64,000 nt of DNA from Bog-473 sp963745665 (GTDB taxonomy: Bacteria > Actinomycetota > Acidimicrobiia > Acidimicrobiales > RAAP-2). The notes beneath the pieces are model-generated. The model was given only the letters and a program-made list of their open reading frames with translations. It searched no databases and was not told where the DNA came from. Within the stretch, counting starts at the first letter, position 1. Each line of letters begins with the position of its first letter. The stretch is taken from the NCBI GenBank assembly GCA_963745665.1, contig CAVUYE010000002.1, positions 2,170,001 through 2,234,000 on the forward strand. The letters run 5' to 3'. Shown here one piece after another: positions 26,040 through 35,472 of this stretch. The translations under genes and the position numbers were made by a program.

Positions 26040-27072
26040 TCAGCGAGTGGAAGTGGTGATCAGTACCCGCTTCAGCGCTTCGAACTCCTCCAGGCACTGG
26101 CCGCTGCCGATGGCGACGCAGTTCAGCGGGTCCCGGGCCACGACGATCGGCATGCCTGTCTCGTGCTGCAGGCGGGACTCCAGGCCGTGCAGGAGGGCCC
26201 CGCCACCGGTCAGCACGATTCCCTGCTCCATGATGTCCGCCGCCAGTTCCGGCGGCGTCCGATCCAACGTCACCTTGACGGCGTCGATGATGGCGGAGAC
26301 CGGTTCCTCGATGGCCCGGCGGATCTCCTCGGTGGAAACGACGATCGTCTTCGGGAGCCCGCTCACGAGGTCGCGGCCACGGATCTCCGCGTGCAGCTCC
26401 TGCTCCAGCGGATAGGCCGAACCGAGAGTGATCTTGATCTCTTCCGCGGTGCGCTCGCCCGAGCGCGAGGCTGAACTCCTTCTTGACGAACGACACGATC
26501 GCCTCGTCGAGCTCGTCGCCACCGATGCGCACCGACTGGCTCGTGACGATGCCGCCGAGGGAGATGACCGCGACCTCCGTCGTCCCGCCGCCGATGTCGA
26601 CCACCATGTTGCCGGTCGGCTCGTGCACCGGGAGACCCGCTCCGATGGCCGCTGCCATCGGCTCCTCAATGATGTAGGCCCGGCGTGCCCCGGCGTACTC
26701 GGCCGCCTCCATGACGGCGCGGCGCTCCACCCCGGTGATTCCCGAAGGGACGCAGATCACCATGCGCGGCTTGGCGAAGCGGCGCTGGTGCACCCGGTGG
26801 ATGAAGTAGCGCAGCATCTTCTCGCAGATCTCGAAGTCGGCGATGACCCCGTCCTTGAGCGGGCGGATGGCCTGGATATTCGAGGGCGTGCGGCCGATCA
26901 TCCGCTTCGCTTCCGCCCCCACGGCCAACGGGCGGCCGTCCTTGATGTCGACGGCGACAACCGACGGCTCGTTGAGCACAATGCCACGGCCGCGGACGTA
27001 CACCAGCGTGTTGGCGGTACCGAGGTCGACAGCCATGTCACGACCAAGAAGGGAAAGACGGTTTTCGGCCAT
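26040..27072 (-). CDS. mreB: Rod-shape actin MreB, frameshifted (1-nt insertion near 26460)
   Basis: Bacterial actin that organises lateral wall synthesis. N-terminal phosphate-1 loop MAVDLGTANTLVYVRG, phosphate-2 NMVVDIGGGTTEVAV, and later VLTGGGALLHGLE. The frame breaks after KKEFSLALG: CTCGGGCGAGCG in place of CTCGGCGAGCG, an extra G near 26460. The continuation is ERTAEEIKITLGSAYPLEQE to ALKRVLITTSTR. With the base removed the gene encodes 343 residues, exactly typical for MreB. It is first of mreB-mreC-mreD-mrdA, 162 bp downstream of ndk. Confidence 0.93.
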
Positions 27073-27234
27073 ATTTGGAGCGCTCCCGGGGGATTCCGTA
27101 TGGGTGCCGACGAGAGTCGGCGCCCGTGATGGTGCGCTCACAGGCTATGGGACTGCGAAGGGGTCCACAAGGCGGAGCGCGCGGAACGCCTCTCGGCCCG
27201 GAATTACACCGGCGTTGGCCGGTGTGGTGCCTGC

Positions 27235-27651
27235 CTACACGGTGGCCAGCCCAGGGAAGAAGATCCCGATCTCCCGCGCCGCCGACTCGTGCGAGTCGGA
27301 ACCGTGCACCAGGTTCTCGGTGGTCTCGATCCCGTAGTCGCCGCGGATGGTGCCTGGAGCAGCCTCGGCCGGGTTCGTCGCGCCCATCATCAGGCGCACG
27401 ACGGCGTAGGTGTCCTTCGGGCCCTCGACCACCATGACGAGAGCGGGCGACCGGGTGATGAAAGCGACCAGGTCGGCGAAGAACGGTCGCTCGGCGTGTT
27501 CTGCGTAGTGGGTCTCGGCCACCTCTCTGGTGATGGTCCGGAGCTCGGCTGCCACCAGGCGCAGCTTCTTGCGCTCGAGGCGGCTCAGCACCTCCCCGGC
27601 CAGTCCCCGCTCGACGCCGTCGGGCTTCACGATGACAAGAGTGCGGTCCAC
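27235..27651 (-). CDS. ndk: Nucleoside diphosphate kinase
   Basis: A 138-residue NDK that transfers the gamma-phosphate between nucleoside tri- and diphosphates through a phospho-His. MDRTLVIVKPDGVERGLAGE at the start, the active-site His in ENLVHGSDSHESAAREI, and GATNPAEAAPGTIRGDY before it. Normal length. Located between folC and mreB as in other actinobacteria. Confidence 0.97.
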   Translation of the reverse strand: MDRTLVIVKPDGVERGLAGEVLSRLERKKLRLVAAELRTITREVAETHYAEHAERPFFADLVAFITRSPALVMVVEGPKDTYAVVRLMMGATNPAEAAPGTIRGDYGIETTENLVHGSDSHESAAREIGIFFPGLATV

Positions 27652-27695
27652 GAGGGGTGGACACTACACAACCCCAGGGATGCGCCGACGCGCGG

Positions 27696-29056
27696 TCAGC
27701 GACCGGCTTCCTCCCAGGGGACGGCGGCGGCCAATGCCTCCGCGCGCGCGGTGCCGACCACGTAGAGCGACCCGGCCACGACGACGAGCCCGTCAGCGTC
27801 GACCATGGCCCGCGCCGCGCGCAGCGCGTCGACCACATTCGCTCTCCTCGTAGACGGACAACCCAAGCGCGCGGCCGGCCTCGGAGACCGCGGCGACCGG
27901 CATGGCGCGCGGCGAGTCCGGCTCGCACGCAATCACCGCGGAGATCCCGACTGGTGGCCAACGGTGCGAGCATGGCCGAGGGGTCGCGACCAGACAGCAT
28001 GCCCACCACCGCCACCGATTGGCCGTCGACCGCGAACTCCTCGACCAGCGCGTCGGCCAGCGCCGCCATGCCGGCCGCGTTGTGCGCGCCGTCGACGAGC
28101 AGCAGAGGGCGTCGGCCCAGCACCTCCAGCCGACCGGGCACGCGCACCGCGGCGAACCCCTCCTCCACCACATCGGGCGCGAGCGGGTCGCCGAAGAACG
28201 CTTCCACTGCCGCCAGCGCCACTGAGGCGTTCACGCCCTGGTGCGCGCCGTGCAGTGGCACGAGGATGTCCTCGTAGCGGCCGCCCGGCGTCCATAGCGT
28301 CACCACCCGCCCACCGACGGCGACCCCGTTCGACTCGCAACCGAAGTCGCGCCCGGCCAGCCACACCGAGGCGGCCCCGACCTCGTGGGCCCGGTTGGTG
28401 ACGATCTCGGCCAGCTCAGGGGCCATTTCCCCCACCACGACACGGCTGTCCGGCTCGATGATCCCCGCCTTGTCCGTGGCGATCCCCTCCAGGGTCGGGC
28501 CGAGCACGTCGGTGTGGTCGAAGCTGACGTTGGTGAGCACCGCCACGTCTCCGTGCACCACGTTCGTGCAGTCCCAGGTCCCTCCGAGACCCACCTCCAC
28601 CACCATGGCGTCGACGGCTTCGGTCGAGAACCAGGCGAGCGCGGCCGCAGTGAGCAGTTCGAAGCGGGTGGGTCGCTCGGGCAGCAACGGCTCGAGCAGG
28701 GCCAGCTCCGTGAGGACACCGGTCAGCGACGCATCGTCGATCGGGTTCGCGTTGTGGGCCAGGCGCTCGCCCACGGTGTGGAGGTTGGGGCTCGTGAAGG
28801 TGCCGACGGTCAGGCCTTTGGCCATGAGCAGCGCTGTGGCCATGGCCGACGTCGAGCCCTTGCCGTTCGTGCCCGTGACGTGGATGGAGGGGATGGACTG
28901 CTGGGGTTCACCGAGAAGAGACGTGAGCGCCCGCATGCGGTCCAGAGTCGGTAGGGCGCGTCGCCGAGGCATGTTCGACTCGAAGTCGACATGGCCGTCG
29001 AGCCACGCCAACGCAGCCACCACGTTGTCAAAGGGCGGAGCGCCGGGGTCGTCCAC
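27696..29056 (-). CDS. folC: Folylpolyglutamate/dihydrofolate synthase, two frameshifts
   Basis: Adds glutamate to folates (and often glutamate-type dihydrofolate synthesis) using ATP. VDDPGAPPFDNVVAALAWLD at the start, Mur-ligase P-loop SIHVTGTNGKGSTSAM, FTSPNLHTVGERL, NVSFDHTDVLG and VDGAHNAAGMAALADAL. The C-terminal domain needs two corrections: near 27950 (ACC AGTC GGG) and near 27843 (GAG GAG A GCG AAT). The fragments are ISAVIACEPDSPRAMP and then NVVDALRAARAMVDADG to AVPWEEAGR. Two inserted bases give 1359 nt and ~452 residues. The start is assigned to GTG 29056; the apparent in-frame join to clpX is treated as an artefact. Confidence 0.87.
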
Positions 29057-29076
29057 GGACGGCGGTACCGGGTCGG

Positions 29077-30355
29077 TCAGGAGGCGGCGCGGCGCGATGC
29101 GGGTCGACTTGACCGGCGCGCCCCCGAGCGGCACCAGCGTCGGGGCGACACGATCGAGCACCACCGAGCGGTCCACGACGCACTTGCCCACGTCGGTGCG
29201 GCTGGGCAGGTCGTACATCACGTCGAGCAACACCTCTTCGAGGATGGCGCGCAGGCCGCGGGCACCCGTGCCGCGCAACAGCGCCTGCTCGGCCACGGCC
29301 TCGAGCGCGTCCGGAGTGAACTCGAGCTCCACGTTGTCGAGCGCGAACACCCGCTCGTACTGCCGCGTCAGTGCGTTCTTGGGCTCGACGAGGATCTGCA
29401 CGAGCGCGTCCTTGAACAGCGGCGACACGGCGCTGACGACCGGCAGGCGCCCGATGAACTCGGGGATCAGGCCGAACTTGATCAGGTCCTCGGGGAGCAC
29501 GTGGCGCAGGATCTCGCCGTCGTCGCGGTCCTTGCGGTGCACCTCGGCGCGGAAGCCGATGCCACGCTTGCCGATGCGGGACTCGATCACCTTGTCGAGC
29601 CCGGCGAAGGCGCCACCACAGATGAACAGGATGTTGGTCGTGTCGATCTGAATGAACTCCTGGTGGGGGTGCTTCCGTCCGCCCTGGGGCGGCACGGAGG
29701 CGGTGGTGCCCTCAAGGATCTTCAGCAGCGCCTGCTGCACGCCCTCGCCCGAGACGTCACGGGTGATGGAGGGGTTCTCGCTCTTGCGGGCGATCTTGTC
29801 GATCTCGTCGATGTAGATGATGCCCGTCTCGGCCCGCTTCACGTCGTAGTCGGCCGCCTGGATCAGCTTCAGGAGGATGTTCTCCACGTCCTCGCCGACG
29901 TACCCGGCCTCGGTCAGCGCGGTGGCGTCAGCGATGGCGAAGGGGACGTTGAGCATGCGGGCGAGCGTCTGGGCCAGGAGGGTCTTGCCACACCCGGTCG
30001 GGCCGAGCAGCAGGATGTTCGACTTGGCCAGCTCGACGCCGTCCTCGCCCCCCGGAGGGCCGGCCTGCACCCGCTTGTAGTGGTTGTAGACGGCGACCGA
30101 GAGGATCTTCTTGGCGTACTCCTGCCCGACGACGTAGTCGTTGAGGAAGTCGAAGATCTCCCGCGGCTTGGGCAGGTCCTCGAAGCTCAGCTCGGTGGAC
30201 TCGTCACGCTCCTCGGCGATGATGTCGTTGCACAGGTCGATGCACTCGTCGCAGATGTAGACACCCGGACCGGCGATCAGCTTCTTGACCTGTTTCTGCG
30301 TCTTGCCGCAGAAACTGCACTTGACGAGATCCCCGCCCTCTCCGAACTTCGCCAC
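29077..30355 (-). CDS. clpX: ClpX, ATP-dependent unfoldase of ClpXP (3' end frameshifted)
   Basis: AAA+ unfoldase that feeds tagged proteins to ClpP. N-terminal zinc-binding domain VKCSFCGKTQ with CDECIDLC, Walker A LLLGPTGCGKTLLA, Walker B IIYIDEIDKIA, pore and sensor region TGARGLRAILEEVLLDVMYD. The main frame reads on from GGAPVKSTRIAP into folC with no stop. Removing one base near 29103 gives SPASRRAAS and a TGA at 29077, so ClpX would be ~425 residues, the usual size. GTG start 30355. clpP lies 31 bp upstream in the same transcript. Confidence 0.93.
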
Positions 30356-30386
30356 CAGATCGCTCTCCCGTCCGTGCCAGCTCGTC

Positions 30387-31013
30387 CTACGCGGCGCCGA
30401 TGGCCTCTAGCGGCGCCACCGTCCGTGCCGTGATGACCTCGTCGATCACGCCGTAGGTCACCGCCTCCTCCGCCGTCATGATGAAGTCGCGATCGGTGTC
30501 CTGCGCCACCTTCTCCTGGGTCTGGCCCGTGTCCTCGGCCAACATGCCCGAGAGCAGGTCACGCATGCGGAGGATCTCCCTGGCCTGCAGCTCGATGTCG
30601 CTGGCCTGTCCCTCGACGCCGCCCCAGGGCTGATGCAGCAGCACCCGGGCGTGCGGCAGGGCGAAGCGCTTGCCCTTGGCACCGGCCGCCAGCAGGACGG
30701 CGGCCGCCGAGGCTGCCTGACCGAAACAGAAGGTGGACACGTCGGCCTTGATGAACTTCAGCGTGTCGTAGATGGCGAACAGCGCCGTGATCTCGCCGCC
30801 GGGCGAGTTGATGTAGAGGTGGATGTCCTTGTCCGGTTCCTCGGACTCCAAGAAGAGCATCTGCGCGCAGATGAGGTTGGCCACCGCATCGTCGACGGGA
30901 GTGCCGAGGAAGACGATGCGCTCACGGAGCAACCGCGAGTACAGGTCGTACGCCCGCTCGCCCCGGTTGGACGATTCGATCACCGTCGGAACCAGGTAGT
31001 TGTAGGCCTTCAT
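30387..31013 (-). CDS. clpP: ATP-dependent Clp protease proteolytic subunit
   Basis: Serine peptidase subunit of ClpXP, ~208 residues. Catalytic Ser in CFGQAASAAAVLL, His in ARVLLHQPWGG, Asp in AQDTDRDFIMT; INSPGGEITALFAIYDT is also diagnostic. I choose ATG 31013 (KAYNYLVPTVIESSNRGERA) with GGGGGAT upstream. A GTG at 31040 overlapping the tig stop by GTGA would add nine residues, and an ATG lies at 31034. Only one clpP is in the window, whereas many actinobacteria carry two in tandem here. Confidence 0.96.
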   Translation of the reverse strand: MKAYNYLVPTVIESSNRGERAYDLYSRLLRERIVFLGTPVDDAVANLICAQMLFLESEEPDKDIHLYINSPGGEITALFAIYDTLKFIKADVSTFCFGQAASAAAVLLAAGAKGKRFALPHARVLLHQPWGGVEGQASDIELQAREILRMRDLLSGMLAEDTGQTQEKVAQDTDRDFIMTAEEAVTYGVIDEVITARTVAPLEAIGAA

Positions 31014-31036
31014 CGGATCCCCCGCACTCTGCATCT

Positions 31037-32395
31037 TCACTCGCTCTCCTCGCTCTGCTCGACTTCGCCCTCTCCCGAGGCATTCACCTTGAGGTCATCC
31101 CGTGACATCGGGTTGCCCTCTTCGTCGAAGAGATCCACGTGGTCCAGCAGCCACTCCAACGCTTTGCCTTTGCGCAACTCCGAGCGTACCGCGCCGGTCC
31201 GGCCGGCCGTGTCGAGTTGGCGACGCAGTTCGGTCGGGGTGGTCCCCATCCGCTCCGCCATTGTCACTATCTCGGCAAGGAGCTCCTCGTCACTGAGCGT
31301 CAACTCCTCGGCCTCGACCAGGGCCCGCAGCGCCAGGTCGGCCTTGACGGCGGCCAGGGCGTCCGTCCGGACGCTGGCCAGGAGCTCGTCAGGCGTGGAG
31401 CCGGTGGCCTGGAAGTACTCGGCCAACCCCAGCTTCTGGGCCTCCAACCGGTGCTGGAGGTCGTGCAGGCGCTCGTTGACCTCGGCATCGACCAGGACCT
31501 CGGGCACGACGTCGTCGGTGACCAGCTCGGCCAGGGCCTCGATCGTCTTCTGGCGCAGCGCCATCTGGCTCTGCAGCAGCTTGACCCGTCCGATGCGCGT
31601 CGCGATGTCGTCGCGCAGTTCGGCCACAGTGGCGAACTCCGAGCTCTCGGCGGCCCACTCGTCGGTGACCTCGGGCAGCTTCTTTACCTTGACCTCCTTG
31701 ACGAGCACGCGGAAAGCGACGTTCTCGTCGGGCACGTCGGGGCTGGCGGTGTCGAAGCCCAGGATGGCCCCCGCCTTGGCGCCGTGCAGCTCGCCATCGA
31801 GCTCCGGCACCACCGAGGCCGAGCCGACCTCGTAGAGGTAGTCGTCGACGGCGACGACCTCGGCACCCGAGGCGTCGTTGGCGTGCAGATCGATCGTGAC
31901 CAGATCGCCGTCGATGGCGGGGCGGTCCACGACCTCCAGCTCGGCATCGTTCTCGCGCAACCGGTCGAGCTGGCCCTGCACCTCTTCGTCGCTGACCGCG
32001 AGCCCCGGCAGCGTGATGTGCAGACCGTCATAGCCAGGAATGGCCACGACGGGCCGCACCTGCACCACGGCGTCGAAGGACACGGCGCCGCCGTCCTCTC
32101 CCCCGGTGATGTCGATCTCCGGTTGGGCGATGGGGTCGAGCTCGGTGTCGACGACGGCGCGGGCGTAGAAGTCGGGCAACGACTCGCGCAGGGCCTCGGC
32201 GCGGAGCGCGCCGGCGCCGCCCATGCGGGCCTCGAGCACCTTGCGCGGCACCTTCCCGGGCCTGAACCCCGGCACTCGCACCTGTTGGGCGAGCGCCCGC
32301 ACGACGTCACCGAGCGCTTTATCGAATTCGGGCTCGTCCACCTCAACGCTCAGGCGGACGAGGTTTCCCTCCATTGGCTCTGCTGTCGCACGCAT
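31037..32395 (-). CDS. tig: Trigger factor
   Basis: Ribosome-associated chaperone and prolyl isomerase, ~452 residues. The ribosome-binding domain carries the signature RVPGFRPGKVPRKVLEARMG; the central FKBP-like domain begins with DRPAIDGDLVTIDLHAN; a helical C-terminal chaperone domain follows, with an acidic tail (GEVEQSEESE). First gene of the tig-clpP-clpX series. The start is ATG 32395; a GTG directly before it is equally possible. Confidence 0.95.
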   Translation of the reverse strand: MRATAEPMEGNLVRLSVEVDEPEFDKALGDVVRALAQQVRVPGFRPGKVPRKVLEARMGGAGALRAEALRESLPDFYARAVVDTELDPIAQPEIDITGGEDGGAVSFDAVVQVRPVVAIPGYDGLHITLPGLAVSDEEVQGQLDRLRENDAELEVVDRPAIDGDLVTIDLHANDASGAEVVAVDDYLYEVGSASVVPELDGELHGAKAGAILGFDTASPDVPDENVAFRVLVKEVKVKKLPEVTDEWAAESSEFATVAELRDDIATRIGRVKLLQSQMALRQKTIEALAELVTDDVVPEVLVDAEVNERLHDLQHRLEAQKLGLAEYFQATGSTPDELLASVRTDALAAVKADLALRALVEAEELTLSDEELLAEIVTMAERMGTTPTELRRQLDTAGRTGAVRSELRKGKALEWLLDHVDLFDEEGNPMSRDDLKVNASGEGEVEQSEESE

Positions 32396-32476
32396 CACGA
32401 GCGGAACACTCTACCGGCCGCCCCGCAGCCTGGGCGCACGCCTGGCGCAGACGGGCTCTCGAGCCAAGGTGGGGAA

Positions 32477-33332
32477 TCAGAACATGAAGTTCATGGCGCC
32501 GAGGACGGACCGGCCCACCTGCGGGTCACCTTCCACGGCGACGCCACCGGCCGTCTCCACCAGCGCGGCGGTGGCCCGCCCGCAGCCGAGGCGCATGAAG
32601 TCGATGCTCGACAGCGAGAGAGTGGTCGTGGGCGCCACTTCGTCGCCGGCCGGGCGGGCGCGCCCGCCCTCGACCGCGATCGTGAAGGCGCGCGCGTCGT
32701 GCCCCGGTCCTGCCACCGCGAAACTGACGGCGGTGCCGTCGGCGCACGCCGCCTTCTTCCCTACGACGTAGGGCATGGCGCCTTGCACGCGGTCCAGCGC
32801 AATGGCGGAGGCCACGTTGCCGCTCCCGCCCGGACGGTCCAGGGCGAGCCGCACGTCCTGCTCGTGCACCCAGCTGTCGAAGACCCGCACCGTCATGAAC
32901 TCCGCTCGCGGCACCTCGCCGACGGGACTCCAACCGACCTCGGCCCAGCCGGACGAGCTCAGAGCGTCGAGCTCCGCCAAGCGGCTGGTCGTGACCTCGA
33001 CGAACTCGGCCCGCACCGCAGGACCCGGCAGGGCGCGCCGCACGGCCACGAAGCGCTCGTTCGTGGCGGCGAAGTCGTTCTTCACATGGTCGCCCAACGG
33101 GCCGTTCCACTCGGGCACCGGCTCGCCCATGATCGCCCGCTCGATCCCGATCAGGTGCGAGAGCTGATCCTTGACGTCCCAACCGGGGCACGCGGTGGGC
33201 AGAGCCCACTCCGTGCCCGAAAGCTCGAAGCAGACCTCCGCCAGGCTGCCCCAGGTCTCTGCCGAGCGCCGTGCGGGCCCGCATCCCCTGCTGCAGCCAG
33301 TCACGCTCCTGACCTGCACCGTTGTCGCCCAT
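32477..33332 (-). CDS. Maleylpyruvate isomerase-family (DinB-like) protein, frameshifted
   Basis: Member of the actinobacterial TIGR03083 / mycothiol-dependent maleylpyruvate isomerase-like family with a DinB four-helix N-terminal domain. Visible: TACPGWDVKDQLSHLIGIER (conserved Trp and metal-type His), VRVFDSWVHEQDVRLAL (second His pair region), and a C-terminal SCP2/MDMPI-type domain with GDPQVGRSVLGAMNFMF. The N-terminus (GDNGAGQERDWLQQGMRA, ATG 33332) is in a different frame from ETWGSLAEVCFELSG. One inserted base near 33275-33285 reconciles them (856 = 855 + 1; 284 residues). The substrate is unknown; the family often uses mycothiol. Confidence 0.75.
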
Positions 33333-33447
33333 GGGCCGACCCTAGCCCCGGATCGTGCCTGCGGCCGTCCGACCATCCCCCAATCCCGAGAACCCCGCCG
33401 CTACGTTCGACTCCCGTCCAAGGCCATCACCGATCGAAGGAGTTGCC

Positions 33448-33603
33448 ATGGCGAACTACGAGGGGTACTGCGTGAAGTGCCGAGAGAAGCGGGAGTTCGA
33501 CGGCCACGAGGTCGAGCTGGCCAACGGCCGCCGCGCCGCACAGGGCACGTGCCCGATCTGCGGAACCAAGATGAACCGGATTTTGGGCAAAGCCAAGGTC
33601 TGA
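33448..33603 (+). CDS. DUF5679-type small zinc-ribbon protein
   Basis: A 51-residue protein with two Cys pairs, GYCVKCREK and GTCPICGTKMNRI, spaced for a single zinc ribbon, and an N-terminus ANYEGYCVKC typical of DUF5679. Strong ribosome-binding site (GAAGGAG, 6 nt before ATG 33448). The function is unknown; it is small, basic and probably cytoplasmic. A stem-loop follows the stop. Confidence 0.85.
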   Translation: MANYEGYCVKCREKREFDGHEVELANGRRAAQGTCPICGTKMNRILGKAKV

Positions 33604-33625
33604 GTCCCACCTTCTGAGAGGGAGC

Positions 33626-33660
33626 ACGCCAGTCGCGGTCGGCGGGCCGCCGGCTGGCGT
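33626..33660 (+). terminator. Candidate terminator hairpin after the zinc-ribbon gene
   Basis: ACGCCAG and CTGGCGT flank a 21-nt interior that itself contains CGGCG-GGC-CGCCG, giving a strong two-tier stem-loop 22 bp after the DUF5679 stop and just before the next start. No U-tract follows, which is common for G+C-rich actinobacterial terminators. Confidence 0.4.
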
Positions 33661-33666
33661 GAAACG

Positions 33667-35401
33667 ATGGATCCCGTGCACGACCTGATCATCAAGGGCG
33701 GGATTCTCGTCGACGGGACCGGTGCGGCGCCGCGTGAGGCGGATGTCGCGGTGGATTCCGGCCGCATCACCGAGGTGGGCGCGGTCCAGGGCGGCGCCAC
33801 CCGGATCATCGACGCCGACGGCCTGCTGGTCACCCCGGGCTGGGTCGACGTCCACACCCACTACGACGGCCAGGTCACCTGGGACACCGAGCTCGCCCCG
33901 TCGTCGTGGCACGGCGTCACCACACTCGTCATGGGCAATTGCGGTGTCGGCTTCGCGCCGGCCCGGCCCGACCGCCACGACTGGCTGATCGGGCTCATGG
34001 AGGGCGTCGAGGACATCCCGGGCACGGCGCTCGCCGAGGGGATCGAGTGGGAGTGGGAGACCTTCCCCGAGTATCTCGACGCGCTCGAGAAGCGGCGCTG
34101 GACGGTCGACGTCGGCACCCAGGTGCCGCACGCCGCCGTGCGGGCCTACGTCATGGGCGAACGGGGCGCCCGCAACGAGGCGGCCACAGCGGAGGACATC
34201 GAGGCGATGCGGGCCATCGTGCTCGACCGCCATCCGGGCCGGCGCCCTGGGCTTCTCCACCTCGCGCACGCTGGGGCACCGCGCCATCGACGGCGAGCTG
34301 GTGCCCGGCACGTTCGCTGCCGAGGACGAACTGTTCGGCCTCGGGTCCGCGCTGGGCGAGGCCGGTGCCGGCGTCTTCGAGCTGGCCCCGCTGGGCTCGG
34401 CCGGCGAGATGCTCGAGGACGCCTGGCAGGAAGTCGACTGGATGCGCCGGCTCTCGGCCGCCATCGACCGTCCCGTGTCCTACGTGCTGCTCCAGCACGA
34501 CGACGACCCCGAGCTGTGGCGCAAGCAGTTGGCGGCGTCGCTGGACGCCTGTGCGGAGGGAGCCCGCCTCTTCCCCCAGATCGCCGGCCGGCCGACGGGG
34601 ATCGTCTCGGGCCACCACACGACGGTGTGCCTGTTCAAGGACATGCCGCCCTATCGGGAGCTGCGAGCCCGGTGCTCGTCGGACGACGAGCTCGCCGCCG
34701 CGCTGGCCGACCCCGAGGTACGACGGTCGATCGTGTCGTGGACGCCGTCCTCACCGGCCGCGGCCGAGGCGATGGAGCGGGCGTACCAGCGCACGTTCGT
34801 GCTGGGGGATCCGCCCGAATACGAGCCGGGACCGGATCGCTCCCTGACGGGGCTGGGAGCGGCGCGTGGCCTGTCACCGCTGGAGGTCGCCTACGACGAG
34901 ATGGCCCGCGACGGGGGGCAGGGACTGCTCTACGTCCCGATCCTCAACTACGCCCTCGGGGACCTGGACCACGTGCGCGAGATGATGCTGCACCCCCAGG
35001 GGCTCATCGGGCTGGCCGACGGTGGCGCCCACTGCGGCACGATCTGCGACGCCTCCATGCCCACCTTCATGCTCACGCACTGGACCCGCGACCGCAGCCG
35101 GGGCGAGATGCTCCCGCTGGAATACGTCGTGAAGAAGCAGACACACGACACGGCCCGGCTCTACGGCATGGCGGACCGGGGCACGGTGGAGCCCGGCGCG
35201 CTGGCCGACTGCAACGTCATCGACTACGACGCCCTCACGCTGGGCGCGCCGTACGTGACGAACGACCTGCCGGCGGGCGGGCGCCGGCTGCTCCAGAAGG
35301 CGTCGGGGTACGTGGCCACCCTGAAGTCGGGGACGGTGACGTTCGAGCACGGCGAGCCGACCGGCGCCCTGCCGGGCCGCCTGGTGCGCGGCGCCCGCTG
35401 A
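33667..35401 (+). CDS. D-aminoacylase/N-acyl-D-amino-acid deacylase-family amidohydrolase, frameshifted
   Basis: A large amidohydrolase of the D-aminoacylase group. DLIIKGGILVDGTGA at the start; metal site in DVHTHYDGQVTWD; GNCGVGFAP; then, after the break, ALGFSTSRTLGHRAIDGELV and PGTFAAEDELFGL; later LADGGAHCGTICDAS (conserved Asp and His) and LADCNVIDYDAL. The frames switch near 34227: GACCGCCATC needs one C removed to read DAIRAGALGF. Restored length ~577 residues. The family cleaves N-acyl-D-amino acids, D-hydantoin-like or related amides; the substrate is not deducible. Start ATG 33667. Confidence 0.85.
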
Positions 35402-35472
35402 ACCAGGCCGGCGCTTCGCCTCAACGGGCCTCCGCGTCTCCGGCACCTCCGTCACGGCAGACTGCATCCCGT

